DNA of 42,341 bases from an uncultured Clostridia bacterium (GCA_947166385.1 CAMVEB010000033.1:1-42341), one strand, 5' to 3'; counted from the stretch's first letter, positions 7,474 to 14,954 are shown. The notes: a model not told the origin generated them from the letters alone. Numbers and translations: made by a program.

Positions 7474-9027
7474 TCAGATAATCAAAAAGCCCCGGTCGTC
7501 ATAAACCGAAGCTCCGCTGTTGGCGTTTTTCAGCGCACGATCCAGCGCCATGACCAGTGCCACAGCACCGTCGACTTTTTCCGTGGATTTTTCCTTGTCG
7601 ATCTTCAGGTTTCCGGCAGGGTCTGTCCGCACGAAGGCATTGTCCATATTCCACCGGAGAACCGGATGTCCGCCATGATTCAGTTTCCGTTCCAATACCA
7701 GGCGCATCAGTTCCTTTGTTGGAGGACTCATATCCCTGAACCCTTGACCGAAGGGGACCATCGTAAAGCCATCATCCTCGAGAGTTTGAACCATCATGGT
7801 GGCATTCCACCGGTCATAGGCGATTTCCCGGATGTTGAATCGTTCTCCCAGCTGGAGGATGAACTGTTCAATCGCGGCATAGTGGACGACATTGCCTTCC
7901 GTGGTATGGATGAAACCCTGCCGTTCCCACTTGTCGTACATCACATGATCCCGGCGGACGCGAAGCTGCAGTGTTTCTTCCGGGAGCCAGAAGTGCGGAA
8001 CGATAATGTACTGCTCCTCCTCATCCCGTGGTGGGAACACAAGCACCATGGCGGTCAGGTCACTGGTGCTGGAAAGGTCGAGTCCCGCATAGCAGGGGCG
8101 GCCCTCCAGTTCATACTCATTGACAACACCGCTGCATTCATCCCATTTATCCATCGGCATCCAGCGGACGGACTGCTTCACCCACTGGTTCAGGCGGAGC
8201 TGCCGGAACATGTTCTCATCGGCAGGGGTTTCCTGTGCTTTGCGGAATGCGTCTCTGACCTTATCGATGGTGATTGTCTGATCCAGAGAGGGATTCGCCT
8301 TATACCAGTTCTTTTCATCTGTCCAGTCAGCGTCATCCGGCAGGCCGAAAACCACCGGGTAAAACCGGGGATCATCCTTTCGGCCTTCGAGGATGTCGAT
8401 AGCTTTCTGGTGAACTTCCCAGCAGATGCTGTTTCGGTCCGTTCCGGCGGTTGTCAGGAAAAACCACAGGGGCTGCTTCCGGGCGTCACCGCTGCCTTGC
8501 GTCATAACATCGTACAGAGCGCGGTTTGGCTGGGTGTGCAGCTCGTCGAAGATACAGGCGCTGACATTCAGACCATGCTTCGTCGCTACTTCGCTGGAAA
8601 GCACCTGGTAGATACTGCCGGTCGGCTGGTAGACCATCCGCTTTGTGGACGGGATGATCTTAATTCGCTTACTAAGTGCCGGGGACTGCTTCACCATGTC
8701 CACGGCCACATCGAATACGATAGCCGCTTGCTGGCGGTCTGACGCGCAGGAGTAAACCTCCGCACGCCATTCATCGTCGTTGCAGAGCATGTTCAGGGCA
8801 ATGGCAGCGCCGAGCTCTGACTTTCCCTGTTTCTTCGGGATTTCGATGTACGCCGTGGTGTACTGCCGGATCGTCGGATCTTCATCACGGACAGTACCGA
8901 ATACATCCCGGATGATCTGTTCCTGCCATGGGAGCAGCTTGAAAGGCTGACCGTGGAACTCTCCCTTTGTATGCTTCAGGCACTCTATGAACTGGATGAC
9001 TCGGCGGGCTTTCTCCTCACTTTGCAT
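7474..9027 (-). CDS. Phage terminase large subunit
   Basis: A protein of 517 residues, the ATPase and nuclease motor of DNA packaging (Terminase_1 family). The ATPase part shows an adenine-binding LLPWQEQIIRDVFG, a Walker A variant PKKQGKS at residues 64-70 and Walker B CIFDE at 158-162, followed by LHTQPN. The C-terminal nuclease part has CYAGLDLSSTSDLTA, DRWNATMMVQTLEDDGF and a final VDGAVALVMALDRAL. The start at 9027 lies within the end of the small-subunit gene and follows GGAGG. Size and motif order are normal. Confidence 0.95.
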   Translation of the reverse strand: MQSEEKARRVIQFIECLKHTKGEFHGQPFKLLPWQEQIIRDVFGTVRDEDPTIRQYTTAYIEIPKKQGKSELGAAIALNMLCNDDEWRAEVYSCASDRQQAAIVFDVAVDMVKQSPALSKRIKIIPSTKRMVYQPTGSIYQVLSSEVATKHGLNVSACIFDELHTQPNRALYDVMTQGSGDARKQPLWFFLTTAGTDRNSICWEVHQKAIDILEGRKDDPRFYPVVFGLPDDADWTDEKNWYKANPSLDQTITIDKVRDAFRKAQETPADENMFRQLRLNQWVKQSVRWMPMDKWDECSGVVNEYELEGRPCYAGLDLSSTSDLTAMVLVFPPRDEEEQYIIVPHFWLPEETLQLRVRRDHVMYDKWERQGFIHTTEGNVVHYAAIEQFILQLGERFNIREIAYDRWNATMMVQTLEDDGFTMVPFGQGFRDMSPPTKELMRLVLERKLNHGGHPVLRWNMDNAFVRTDPAGNLKIDKEKSTEKVDGAVALVMALDRALKNANSGASVYDDRGFLII

Positions 9028-9511
9028 CCTGCCAGCCTCCCCTCAGAACAGATTCCATCGGATCATCCGTATCGGCCTTGTCGCCATTCTGGGCATAGAG
9101 CCGCGCACGGCTGGCCGGGGTCAGGCCGAACTCTGAGCAGAAAGACTGCATGATTTTCAGGTTCTGCTGGGCAATGGATACCTGTGGAACCTGCTGTACA
9201 TAGCCGCTGGGTGTTTTGAAGATCGTCCCGTGCTGGGAAAGGAACTCTTCAGCTTCACGCCAACGGGCATAAGCCTGACAGTAACCGGCGAAGGCTTCCA
9301 TGTCATGTTCTGTCAGGATACCCATCGCAATCAGGGATGGAGCCAGACGCTTCCATTCCTTTTTTGCTTCCGGCATCAGCCATGCGGGGCATTTCACGTT
9401 CTCCTGCGGCGGCGTAGGCTCTTCTTTATTGATCGGCCTGCGGCCTTTTCCCCGGTCGCCTTCCAGTACCTTCAGGGCAGTGGGCAGGGGCTTCCTTCCT
9501 TTGGTTGCCAT
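9017..9511 (-). CDS. Phage terminase small subunit, P27 family
   Basis: A protein of 164 residues that recognises the packaging site and recruits the large subunit. The family signature is clear: GRKPLPTALKVLEGDRGKGRRPIN at the N-terminus, then CPAWLMPEAKKEWKRLAPSL, EHDMEAFAGYCQAYARWREAE and a C-terminal EFGLTPASRARL. It starts at an ATG at 9511 behind GGAGGTGAAACCAG. The gene overlaps the large subunit by 11 bases. Confidence 0.95.
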   Translation of the reverse strand: MATKGRKPLPTALKVLEGDRGKGRRPINKEEPTPPQENVKCPAWLMPEAKKEWKRLAPSLIAMGILTEHDMEAFAGYCQAYARWREAEEFLSQHGTIFKTPSGYVQQVPQVSIAQQNLKIMQSFCSEFGLTPASRARLYAQNGDKADTDDPMESVLRGGWQDAK

Positions 9512-9546
9512 CTGGTTTCACCTCCTCTCCGCGGAATTGTGTGTTT

Positions 9547-10791
9547 TTACGCACCTGTGACCACTTCACTGTAGGGTATTGTGTGCCCGTCCCGGAGTAC
9601 TGTGATCTCCTGATCCGGGTAGTCCTGGTGGAAGCGTTCCACTATGACTGTTGCGTACTTCGGGTCCAGTTCCATCGTTCGGCAGATCCGGTCGGTCTGT
9701 TCGCAGGCGATCAGGGTAGAGCCGCTGCCACCGAACAGATCCATCACCACGGCGTTTGGAGCGCTGCTGTTCTTGATGGGATAGCAGAGCAGCGGGATCG
9801 GCTTCATTGTCGGGTGATCCGCGCTCTTCTTCGGCTTGTCGAAGTTCCAGATTGTAGACTGTTTCCGGTCAGAGAACCATTTATGCTTTCCGTTGGGAAG
9901 CCAACCATAGAGCACAGGCTCATGCTGCCATTGATATGGGCTGCGGCCCAGCACCAGGCTGTTCTTCACCCAGATGCATACCCCGGAAATATGAAAGCCG
10001 GACTCTTTGAAAGCCCGGCGAAAGTTCAGCCCTTCGGTGTCAGCATGGAATACATAAGCGCTCCCGCCCTCTGCCATGTGGGCAGCCATGTTCTTGAAGG
10101 CTGCCAGCAGGAAGGTGAAAAACTGTTCATCTGCCATGCTGTCATTCTGGATCTTCTTTCCATCTGCGGATTCATACGCAACATTGTAAGGCGGGTCCGT
10201 TACGACCAGGTTGGCTTTGATGCCTTCCATGAGCACATCCACCGCATCCGGATCAGTGCTGTCACCGCACATCATCCGGTGCCTGCCCAGCGTCCATACA
10301 TCACCGGGCTGTACATATGGGGTGATGGTTTCCGGGTCGAGCTCGCAGTCATCATCGTGGGTTTCCTTGTCATGAACCTTGCTGAAAAGATCATCCACCT
10401 CGGCAGCGTCAAACCCGGTCGCGCCAAGGTCATAACCGGATGCCTGCAGGTCTTTCAGCAGATCAGCAAGGGCTACAGGTTCCCAGTCGCCGGTCGCTTT
10501 GTTCAGGGCGATGTTGAGCGCTTTTTCATCTTCCGGCTTCTCAATATGTACCACAACGCAGTCCACTTCGGTCGCGCCTTCAGCCTTGAGCACCTTGTAG
10601 CGCTGATGACCGCCGACAATGTTGCCGGTAACCTCGTTCCAGACGATCGGATCGCAGTACCCGAAGTCATGCAGGCTGCGCTTGATCTTCTCATAGGCAG
10701 GATCACCGGGCTGTAGGTCTTTCCGGGGGTTGTATTTCGCGGGTTTCAGCTGGTCAATCGGCAGCCGCCGCATATCCAGGGTCGTATTCAT
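9547..10791 (-). CDS. ParB-domain DNA methyltransferase (N6-A or N4-C type)
   Basis: A protein of 414 residues from the ATG at 10791; the frame is open five codons further, but the ribosome binding site AAGGAGGA lies between those two ATGs. Residues 5-95 form a ParB/Srx-like domain (LPIDQLKPAKYNPRKDL, NIVGGHQRYKVL). The methylase follows, with catalytic motif IV VVTDPPYNV near residue 200 and the SAM-binding motif MDLFGGSGSTLIACEQ in the C-terminal third, the order of the beta class. Such fusions are common just before terminase in Clostridia phages and probably protect phage DNA from host restriction. The target sequence cannot be read from the protein. Confidence 0.92.
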   Translation of the reverse strand: MNTTLDMRRLPIDQLKPAKYNPRKDLQPGDPAYEKIKRSLHDFGYCDPIVWNEVTGNIVGGHQRYKVLKAEGATEVDCVVVHIEKPEDEKALNIALNKATGDWEPVALADLLKDLQASGYDLGATGFDAAEVDDLFSKVHDKETHDDDCELDPETITPYVQPGDVWTLGRHRMMCGDSTDPDAVDVLMEGIKANLVVTDPPYNVAYESADGKKIQNDSMADEQFFTFLLAAFKNMAAHMAEGGSAYVFHADTEGLNFRRAFKESGFHISGVCIWVKNSLVLGRSPYQWQHEPVLYGWLPNGKHKWFSDRKQSTIWNFDKPKKSADHPTMKPIPLLCYPIKNSSAPNAVVMDLFGGSGSTLIACEQTDRICRTMELDPKYATVIVERFHQDYPDQEITVLRDGHTIPYSEVVTGA

Positions 10792-10804
10792 AGGTTCCTC
10801 CTTC

Positions 10805-10829
10805 ACCGCCTTCGGGCGGTTTTTTTATT
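10805..10829 (+). terminator. Hairpin plus T tract (plus-strand terminator)
   Basis: ACCGCC-TTCG-GGCGGT followed by TTTTTTTATT. No plus-strand gene ends here. It may stop antisense transcription into the late operon or, on the minus strand, form a stable 5' hairpin just ahead of the methylase ribosome binding site. Confidence 0.6.
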
Positions 10830-11262
10830 CCCGGGGCAGGGCTGATACCCCCGGCCCCCAATTTGTCGGAAATTCGCGCGTGACTGGGGCGCGGTCGCCG
10901 CCAGGCACACTAAGGGATCTGACCACCCCCTCCCTGGGCACAGCCCGGGCGGGCGGCGGCGGGTCGGAGACCCCGGCTGGGTGTGCCCGGGCGGGCGGTT
11001 CCTCCCGGCGGCGGGCGGCGGGGTTTCCGGGCGGGCAGTGTGCCCGGGCGGCGGGGTGCCGACCCCGGCGGGTGTGCCCGGGCGGTTCCGGGCGGGGTCT
11101 TCCGGCGGGGTTTCCGGGCGGGTTTTTCCCGGTTCCGGCGGGCGGGTTTCCGGGCGGCGGGTGTGCCCGGGCGGGCGAAAAAAAACCGGGTTTTTTCGGT
11201 TTTTTTCGGGCGGGCTTCACGCATGTATAAGGAAGCGGGCGGCTCTTTTTCCGAAAAAAACC
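10830..11262. repeat. Gene-free, extremely GC-rich degenerate repeat region
   Basis: No convincing gene is present, although both strands carry long open frames because stop codons are rare at this base composition. The core (about 10935-11185) is built of short units: GTGTGCCCGGGCGG occurs four times (near 10979, 11038, 11070, 11159) with one CACAGCCCGGGCGG (about 10936), and TTTCCGGGCGG three times. At 11177-11215 runs of A and T interrupt it in the mirror-like pattern CGAAAAAAAACCGGG / TTTTTTCGG. It separates the late operon from the amidoligase operon and may hold a replication, packaging or regulatory structure. Confidence 0.6.
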
Positions 11263-11263
11263 G

Positions 11264-11307
11264 TTGACTTTTTCGCCCGGCGGAGTGATGGATGTGTCCG
11301 CCGGGCG
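11264..11307 (+). promoter_or_regulatory. Promoter-like box upstream of the amidoligase
   Basis: TTGACT at 11264-11269 is followed 19 bases later by TGGATG, inside the longer conserved string AGTGATGGATG. The same pair with the same spacing recurs at 13967-13997. The -10 part is poor for sigma-A. An inverted repeat CGCCCGGCGG / CCGCCGGGCG (11274-11283 and 11298-11307) brackets it. Possibly a regulated promoter or a leader structure. Confidence 0.4.
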
Positions 11308-11382
11308 GGAAACCGCCCAAAAGCGACAGCCCGGCACCCGGGTCGGGCGGGAAAAGCCGCCGCCGGAAGAAAGGAGCCCACC

Positions 11383-12285
11383 GTGAAAACCCAAACCTTC
11401 GGAACCGAAATCGAGGTCAACCGCATCAGCCGCCAAGCCGCCGCCCGGGCGATCGCCGGGGTTCTTTCCACCGACGGGTACACCGCCGAAGTTCGGCACG
11501 AAGGCGGTTCCTACGACGCTTGGGTGGTCATCGACCGGGAAGGCCGCCGCTGGAAGTGCGTTTCCGACGGGAGCATCGCCGGACCCCGCGACCAAGGCAC
11601 AGAGTTCGTCACCCCGGTGTGCCGCTGGGAAGACCTCGAAACGGTGCAGGCCTGCGTCCGGGCCCTCCGGGCGGCTGGGGCACACGCCGACCCCTCCTGC
11701 GGCATCCACGTGCACGTCGGGCTGGGGAGCCACACCCCGAAAACCCTGCGGAACTTGGTGAACTTGGTGAACGCCAAGGAAGACCTCCTGACCCAAGCCC
11801 TGCAGATTTCCCCCGCCCGCCGGGAACGGTGGTGCCAGCCCGTCGACCCCGACTTCCTCGCCACCCTGAACCGCCGCCGCCCGACCTCCTCCGAGGAGCT
11901 CGCCCGGATCTGGTACGACGACCGGAACTGGGAATGGCACGCACACCAGCACTACGACCCCTCCCGGTACCACCTCCTGAACCTCCACGCCGTTTGGCAG
12001 AAGGGCACGATCGAGTTCCGGGCTTTCAACTCCACCCTTCACGCCGGGGAGGTCAAAGCCTACATCCAGCTGTGCCTCGCGATCAGCCACCAAGCCCTGA
12101 CGGTCGCCTCGGCGAGCCCGAACCGCCCGGTCACCGACAACCCGGCGTACACCTTCCGGTGCTGGCTCCTCCGGCTGGGCATGAACGGCGAGGAGTTCAA
12201 GACCGCCCGGACACACCTCCTGAAGCACCTGCCCGGGAACGCCGCTTGGAGGAACGGTGCCGAGACCACCCGCCGGGCTTCCTGA
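11383..12285 (+). CDS. Phage amidoligase (Amidoligase_2 family)
   Basis: A protein of 300 residues starting at a GTG at 11383, chosen because AAGGAG lies seven bases upstream and the protein then opens with KTQTFGTEIEVNRISR, the usual amidoligase start. Other family hallmarks are CGIHVHVG, YHLLNLHAVWQKGTIEFRAFNST and the long helical C-terminus. These COOH-NH2 ligases resemble glutamine synthetase and gamma-glutamylcysteine synthetase and join amino acids or peptides through an amide bond using ATP. Published comparative work reports pairing with AIG2-like cyclotransferases in phages, as here with the gene at 14363. Substrate unknown. It leads a plus-strand operon of seven genes with very high GC at its start. 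Confidence 0.85.
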   Translation: MKTQTFGTEIEVNRISRQAAARAIAGVLSTDGYTAEVRHEGGSYDAWVVIDREGRRWKCVSDGSIAGPRDQGTEFVTPVCRWEDLETVQACVRALRAAGAHADPSCGIHVHVGLGSHTPKTLRNLVNLVNAKEDLLTQALQISPARRERWCQPVDPDFLATLNRRRPTSSEELARIWYDDRNWEWHAHQHYDPSRYHLLNLHAVWQKGTIEFRAFNSTLHAGEVKAYIQLCLAISHQALTVASASPNRPVTDNPAYTFRCWLLRLGMNGEEFKTARTHLLKHLPGNAAWRNGAETTRRAS

Positions 12286-12312
12286 TCCGGCGGGCACACA
12301 CCGACCGCCGCT

Positions 12313-12375
12313 GGGCGGTTCCCCGGAGGGCTCCCGGATCGGGAACCTTCCCGGGAGCCACACGGCTCCTAAATC
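12313..12375 (+). repeat. Intergenic leader element, copy A
   Basis: First of three related spacers of about 63 bases in the amidoligase operon (others 12695-12758 and 13403-13464). Shared order: GGGCGGTTCC, GAGGGCT, GGGAGCC/TTC, then hairpin GGAGCC-ACAC-GGCTCC, then TAAATC and, after a short gap, a ribosome binding site. Confidence 0.7.
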
Positions 12376-12407
12376 GAGACGGGCACAGCCCGGGAAAGGA
12401 ACACACC

Positions 12408-12677
12408 ATGGAAATCATCACCGTCGACCGCCAGCGCTTTGGAATCAAGACCGACCCCCGCACAGGCACACCCTGCGTTTCCAGCATCCACCCCTACGAC
12501 GAGACCGAGTACCATTGGGCTCTCAAATCTCCCGCCGGGATGTGGAAGGTGTACCGCCGGGGAAAGCTGGTCACCATCTTCGGCAAGAGCCTGAACCTCG
12601 AGCCGGAACAGGTCGCCGCCCGGCTCCTGAATCTGGACAGGCAGGCACACCTGACCCGGACGGGCGGGATCTGGTAA
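12408..12677 (+). CDS. Small protein of the amidoligase operon, function unknown
   Basis: A protein of 89 residues starting MEIITVDRQRFGIKTD. It is not recognised. It is a soluble alpha/beta-looking protein with a strand-rich middle (YHWALKSPAGMWKVYRRGKLVTIFG) and a C-terminal helix (EPEQVAARLLNLDRQAHL). The ATG at 12408 is preceded by GGAAAGGAACACACC. Copy A of the leader element is upstream and copy B is downstream. It contains two internal copies of the polar motif (12518 and 12622). It could be a substrate or accessory protein of the amidoligase; there is no direct evidence. Confidence 0.7.
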   Translation: MEIITVDRQRFGIKTDPRTGTPCVSSIHPYDETEYHWALKSPAGMWKVYRRGKLVTIFGKSLNLEPEQVAARLLNLDRQAHLTRTGGIW

Positions 12678-12694
12678 GCCGCCCACCGCCACAC

Positions 12695-12758
12695 CGGCGG
12701 TTCCGGTTGAGGGCTTTCAAATCGGGAGCCTTCACCCGGAGCCACAGGCTCCTAAATC
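12695..12758 (+). repeat. Intergenic leader element, copy B
   Basis: Best preserved copy: CCGGCGGTTCCGGTTGAG, then stem-loop GGCTTTC-AAATC-GGGAGCC, TTCACCC, then perfect hairpin GGAGCC-ACA-GGCTCC and TAAATC. A ribosome binding site AAGGAGG follows 18 bases later. Confidence 0.75.
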
Positions 12759-12789
12759 AACAGGCGCACAGCGCCAAGGAGGGCACACC

Positions 12790-13383
12790 ATGAAAAAGCA
12801 GGACATCCGCAACGCGTACACCCAGAAGGTCACCGAGCTCCTGAATCAGGGGTACACCATTTTCCCGGACACCATGAACGGGAGCCAAGGCGAGATTGCA
12901 CACATCGACCTGACCAACGGCTCTGAAATCCTCCGGGTTCTTCTGACCCGGGAACACCACTGGGCACGGGACGAGGACGGGTACAACGGCGACACCATCT
13001 GCCTGACGGTCGGAAAGGCCGCACCGGACACACGGGTCTACGACAACTGGGACGGCACAGTTTGGAACAACCGCCTCGAGCCGCGCTTCCAAATCGAGTG
13101 GGCTTGGATCGGCGGCAACCGGAACCACAGTTGGTACACCGATATGGAAGAAGGCCGCCGGATCAGCAAGCTCCAGTGGGAACGCTACAAGGCACACGAT
13201 GAGACCCGCCGGGAAGAGCTCGGCGACGCTTTCAAATCGGTAGCCCTGCGCTGGCTGCGGAAACAGCCCAAGATGAAGACCTGCAGGCTGGAAGACATCG
13301 AAAAGATGACCCGGGTCTGGGGTAAGGAAGGCAAGCGCAGCTTTGAAATCCGCGCCAAGGGTAAGTACTTCACCATCCGCTGA
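12790..13383 (+). CDS. Protein of the amidoligase operon, function unknown
   Basis: A protein of 197 residues. The ATG at 12790 has AAGGAGGGCACACC upstream. It begins with a helix (KKQDIRNAYTQKVTELLNQGY), continues with beta strands and tryptophan-rich segments (HHWARDEDGYNGDTICLTVG, RVYDNWDGTVWNNRLEPRFQIEWAWIGGNRNHSWYTD) and ends in a basic stretch (WLRKQPKMKTCRLEDIEKMTRVWGK, then RSFEIRAKGKYFTIR). No known motif was recognised. Similar long small-phage-protein genes accompany amidoligases in related prophages by my recollection, but I cannot name the family. It lies between leader copies B and C. Confidence 0.7.
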   Translation: MKKQDIRNAYTQKVTELLNQGYTIFPDTMNGSQGEIAHIDLTNGSEILRVLLTREHHWARDEDGYNGDTICLTVGKAAPDTRVYDNWDGTVWNNRLEPRFQIEWAWIGGNRNHSWYTDMEEGRRISKLQWERYKAHDETRREELGDAFKSVALRWLRKQPKMKTCRLEDIEKMTRVWGKEGKRSFEIRAKGKYFTIR

Positions 13384-13402
13384 CGCACACGGTACCGCCG
13401 CC

Positions 13403-13464
13403 GGGCGGTTCCGGTTGAGGGCTCCCGCCGGGAGCCTTCGCCCGGAGCCACAGGCTTCGAAATC
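13403..13464 (+). repeat. Intergenic leader element, copy C
   Basis: GGGCGGTTCCGGTTGAGGGCT, then GGGAGCCTTCGCCC, then hairpin GGAGCC-ACA-GGCTTC (one G-U pair) and GAAATC, followed by ribosome binding site AAAGGAGG. Confidence 0.7.
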
Positions 13465-13481
13465 GAAAGGAGGCACATGCC

Positions 13482-13709
13482 ATGAAGTTCATTGACCTGA
13501 ACGACGACCGGGAATACACGGTTGCCGACCTGAAGCGGGATTGGGCACAGTTCCGGGAAGAAGACCCGGACAACCACGCCGCCAGCTTCAGAATCGAGTT
13601 CTTCGAAATCCTGATGGCGACCATCAACGGTCGGAACGATCTGGAGATCACCGGGCTGACTCCCCGGGAAATCAGCAACATCATCATTCGCCTGCGGGCA
13701 CAGCTTTGA
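13482..13709 (+). CDS. Small acidic protein of the amidoligase operon
   Basis: A protein of 75 residues beginning MKFIDLNDDREYTVADLKRDW. The sequence suggests a short strand, then helices (FRIEFFEILMATINGRND, TPREISNIIIRLRAQL). It is not recognised. The start has GGAGGCACATGCC in front. The gene holds two internal copies of the polar motif and is followed after 19 bases by the next start, whose ribosome binding site abuts another motif copy (13702-13713) that overlaps this gene's stop. Confidence 0.65.
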   Translation: MKFIDLNDDREYTVADLKRDWAQFREEDPDNHAASFRIEFFEILMATINGRNDLEITGLTPREISNIIIRLRAQL

Positions 13710-13728
13710 AATCAAGGAGGGCAACAAA

Positions 13729-13932
13729 ATGTACATCTGTGACCTGATCAACAACCCGGCATTCAACTTCAACGCTCCGTTCAGGATTCTCTGGTACCGG
13801 GGCGGCGACGAAACCACCACGGTTTTCGACAGCACGGTTTCCGGCGACATACACTTCGACCTGATGTTCAAGACCATCACGGCGATCAACACAGGCGACG
13901 ACGGTGTTCTGGAAATTGAATACGCCGACTGA
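13729..13932 (+). CDS. Small acidic protein of the amidoligase operon
   Basis: A protein of 67 residues, MYICDLINNPAFNFNAPFRI and onward, ending in VLEIEYAD. It looks like a small beta-strand-rich protein (FRILWYRGG, TTVFDST, DGVLEIEYA); similar small proteins in Firmicutes phages have no known function. ATG at 13729 follows AAGGAGGGCAACAAA. Another polar-motif copy begins at its stop codon (13932-13943). Confidence 0.65.
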   Translation: MYICDLINNPAFNFNAPFRILWYRGGDETTTVFDSTVSGDIHFDLMFKTITAINTGDDGVLEIEYAD

Positions 13933-13966
13933 GCTTTCAAATCAGCCGCCGGAGGTACACATTGAC

Positions 13967-13997
13967 TTGACTTCCGGCGGCGGCAGAGTGATGGATG
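13967..13997 (+). promoter_or_regulatory. Second promoter-like box of the amidoligase operon
   Basis: TTGACT at 13967-13972 (itself a tandem TTGACTTGACT), 19-base spacer, TGGATG within AGTGATGGATG, as upstream of the amidoligase. An inverted repeat GCCGCCGGA / TCCGGCGGC (from 13945 to about 13983) surrounds its first half. Internal promoter or leader structure. Confidence 0.4.
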
Positions 13998-14038
13998 GAC
14001 AGCCCGCAGGGCTTTCAAATCAAGAAGGAGGTACATCC

Positions 14039-14293
14039 ATGAAAAAGTTCACCGCAGTTATCACCGACGCTGACATCCGCTGGTACATCGATCAGGCGGC
14101 AACCGAACTGGAAGAAGACAACCAGATCCGCTTCCCGGACAGCGAGGCCCGGAAAGAATTCATCGAAGACTGTGTCGCCAGCGAGATCGACAGCTACGAA
14201 CTTTACGAACGTAACCCGTTCGGCTACCGCCCGGACTACAAGGTCACCGTCCTCGACATGGCTGACCTTTACGAATACACCGTCAATGAATGA
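14039..14293 (+). CDS. Small acidic protein of the amidoligase operon
   Basis: A protein of 84 residues starting MKKFTAVITDADIRWYIDQA. It is strongly acidic with aromatic residues (YELYERNPFGYRPDYKVTVLDMADLYEYTVNE). No family recognised. The start at 14039 is chosen over an upstream in-frame ATG because AAGGAGGTACATCC lies directly ahead. The leader carries the hairpin AGCCC-GCA-GGGCT followed by TTCAAATC, the same design as the other leaders of this operon. Confidence 0.65.
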   Translation: MKKFTAVITDADIRWYIDQAATELEEDNQIRFPDSEARKEFIEDCVASEIDSYELYERNPFGYRPDYKVTVLDMADLYEYTVNE

Positions 14294-14324
14294 CCCTTGC
14301 GTTTTCCCCTGAAAAGGGAGAAGA

Positions 14325-14351
14325 TAGAAACGAGCCGCAGGCTCTTGAATC
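14325..14351 (+). repeat. Leader hairpin before the cyclotransferase gene
   Basis: GAGCC-GCA-GGCTC followed by TTGAATC and immediately AAGGAGG. It is the shortest form of the operon's recurrent leader (hairpin, then YNRAATC, then ribosome binding site). Confidence 0.6.
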
Positions 14352-14362
14352 AAGGAGGCTAC

Positions 14363-14806
14363 ATGAAATACATCGCTTACGGATCAAACATGGTTGAAGA
14401 ACAAATGGCTGTCCGCTGCCCGGAAGCCAGACTGATCGGCACCGGATACATTTCCGGTGCCCGGCTGGAGTTCTACCTCCACGCCACGGTCGAAGAAACC
14501 GGCGACCAGCGGAATCGTGTACCCGTTGCGGTCTGGGAAATCAACAGGCGGGATGAACAGATGCTGGATCGCTACGAAGGCTACCCCAGCTACTACATCA
14601 AGGATCGCTGGTGGGTACACATGGACGACGGTTCCGTGATCGAGGGCATGATCTACCTGATGAAGATGATCCGGAAATCACCGCCGCACACGCAGTACTA
14701 CGAAGGCATCGCCAACGCTTACCGCAGGCTGGGGCTCAGCTCCCAAATCAAGACGATCCTGAAGCCAGCGCTGGAAAGAAGTATCGCCCGGGGAACTGAC
14801 TGGTAA
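14363..14806 (+). CDS. Gamma-glutamylcyclotransferase-like (AIG2/GGCT) protein
   Basis: A protein of 147 residues. It opens with MKYIAYGSNMVEEQM, the substrate-binding YGSN loop of the GGCT/AIG2 fold. It later shows VPVAVWEINRRDEQMLDRYEGYPSYY, where the glutamate of DRYEGYP matches the catalytic acid of the family. Members cleave gamma-glutamyl-amine or gamma-glutamyl dipeptide bonds with cyclisation to 5-oxoproline. Together with the amidoligase at the head of the operon it suggests a make-and-break cycle for a gamma-glutamyl-type linkage. ATG at 14363 follows AAGGAGGCTAC. It is the last gene of the operon and is followed by a terminator. Confidence 0.85.
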   Translation: MKYIAYGSNMVEEQMAVRCPEARLIGTGYISGARLEFYLHATVEETGDQRNRVPVAVWEINRRDEQMLDRYEGYPSYYIKDRWWVHMDDGSVIEGMIYLMKMIRKSPPHTQYYEGIANAYRRLGLSSQIKTILKPALERSIARGTDW

Positions 14807-14832
14807 ACAACTGAACAAGACCGACCAGGCAC

Positions 14833-14865
14833 GGCTGCTTTCAAATCGGAAGCGGCCTTTTCTTT
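14833..14865 (+). terminator. Terminator of the amidoligase operon
   Basis: Ten-base-pair stem GGCTGCTTTC / GGAAGCGGCC (with G-U pairs) around loop AAATC, followed by TTTTCTTT. The loop and left arm are a copy of the polar motif. Confidence 0.75.
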
Positions 14866-14954
14866 GCCCTTTTTCGCGCCAACATCGCCGCTTTCGTTTC
14901 CGGTCGACCGTTTTCCCAAGCCCGGCGGCAGAGCCGCCACGTGCGGCGAAACAG

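Noticed and set aside
10981..11382. N-terminal extension of the amidoligase frame into the repeat block
   Set aside because: Glycine- and arginine-rich translation of repeats only. The GTG at 11383 has a good ribosome binding site and gives the family's usual start.
10825..12363. Minus-strand open frame of 512 codons across the GC-rich block and the amidoligase
   Set aside because: It is proline-, glycine- and arginine-rich as expected for out-of-frame GC-rich DNA, has no start context, and is antisense to the amidoligase, whose motifs are clear.
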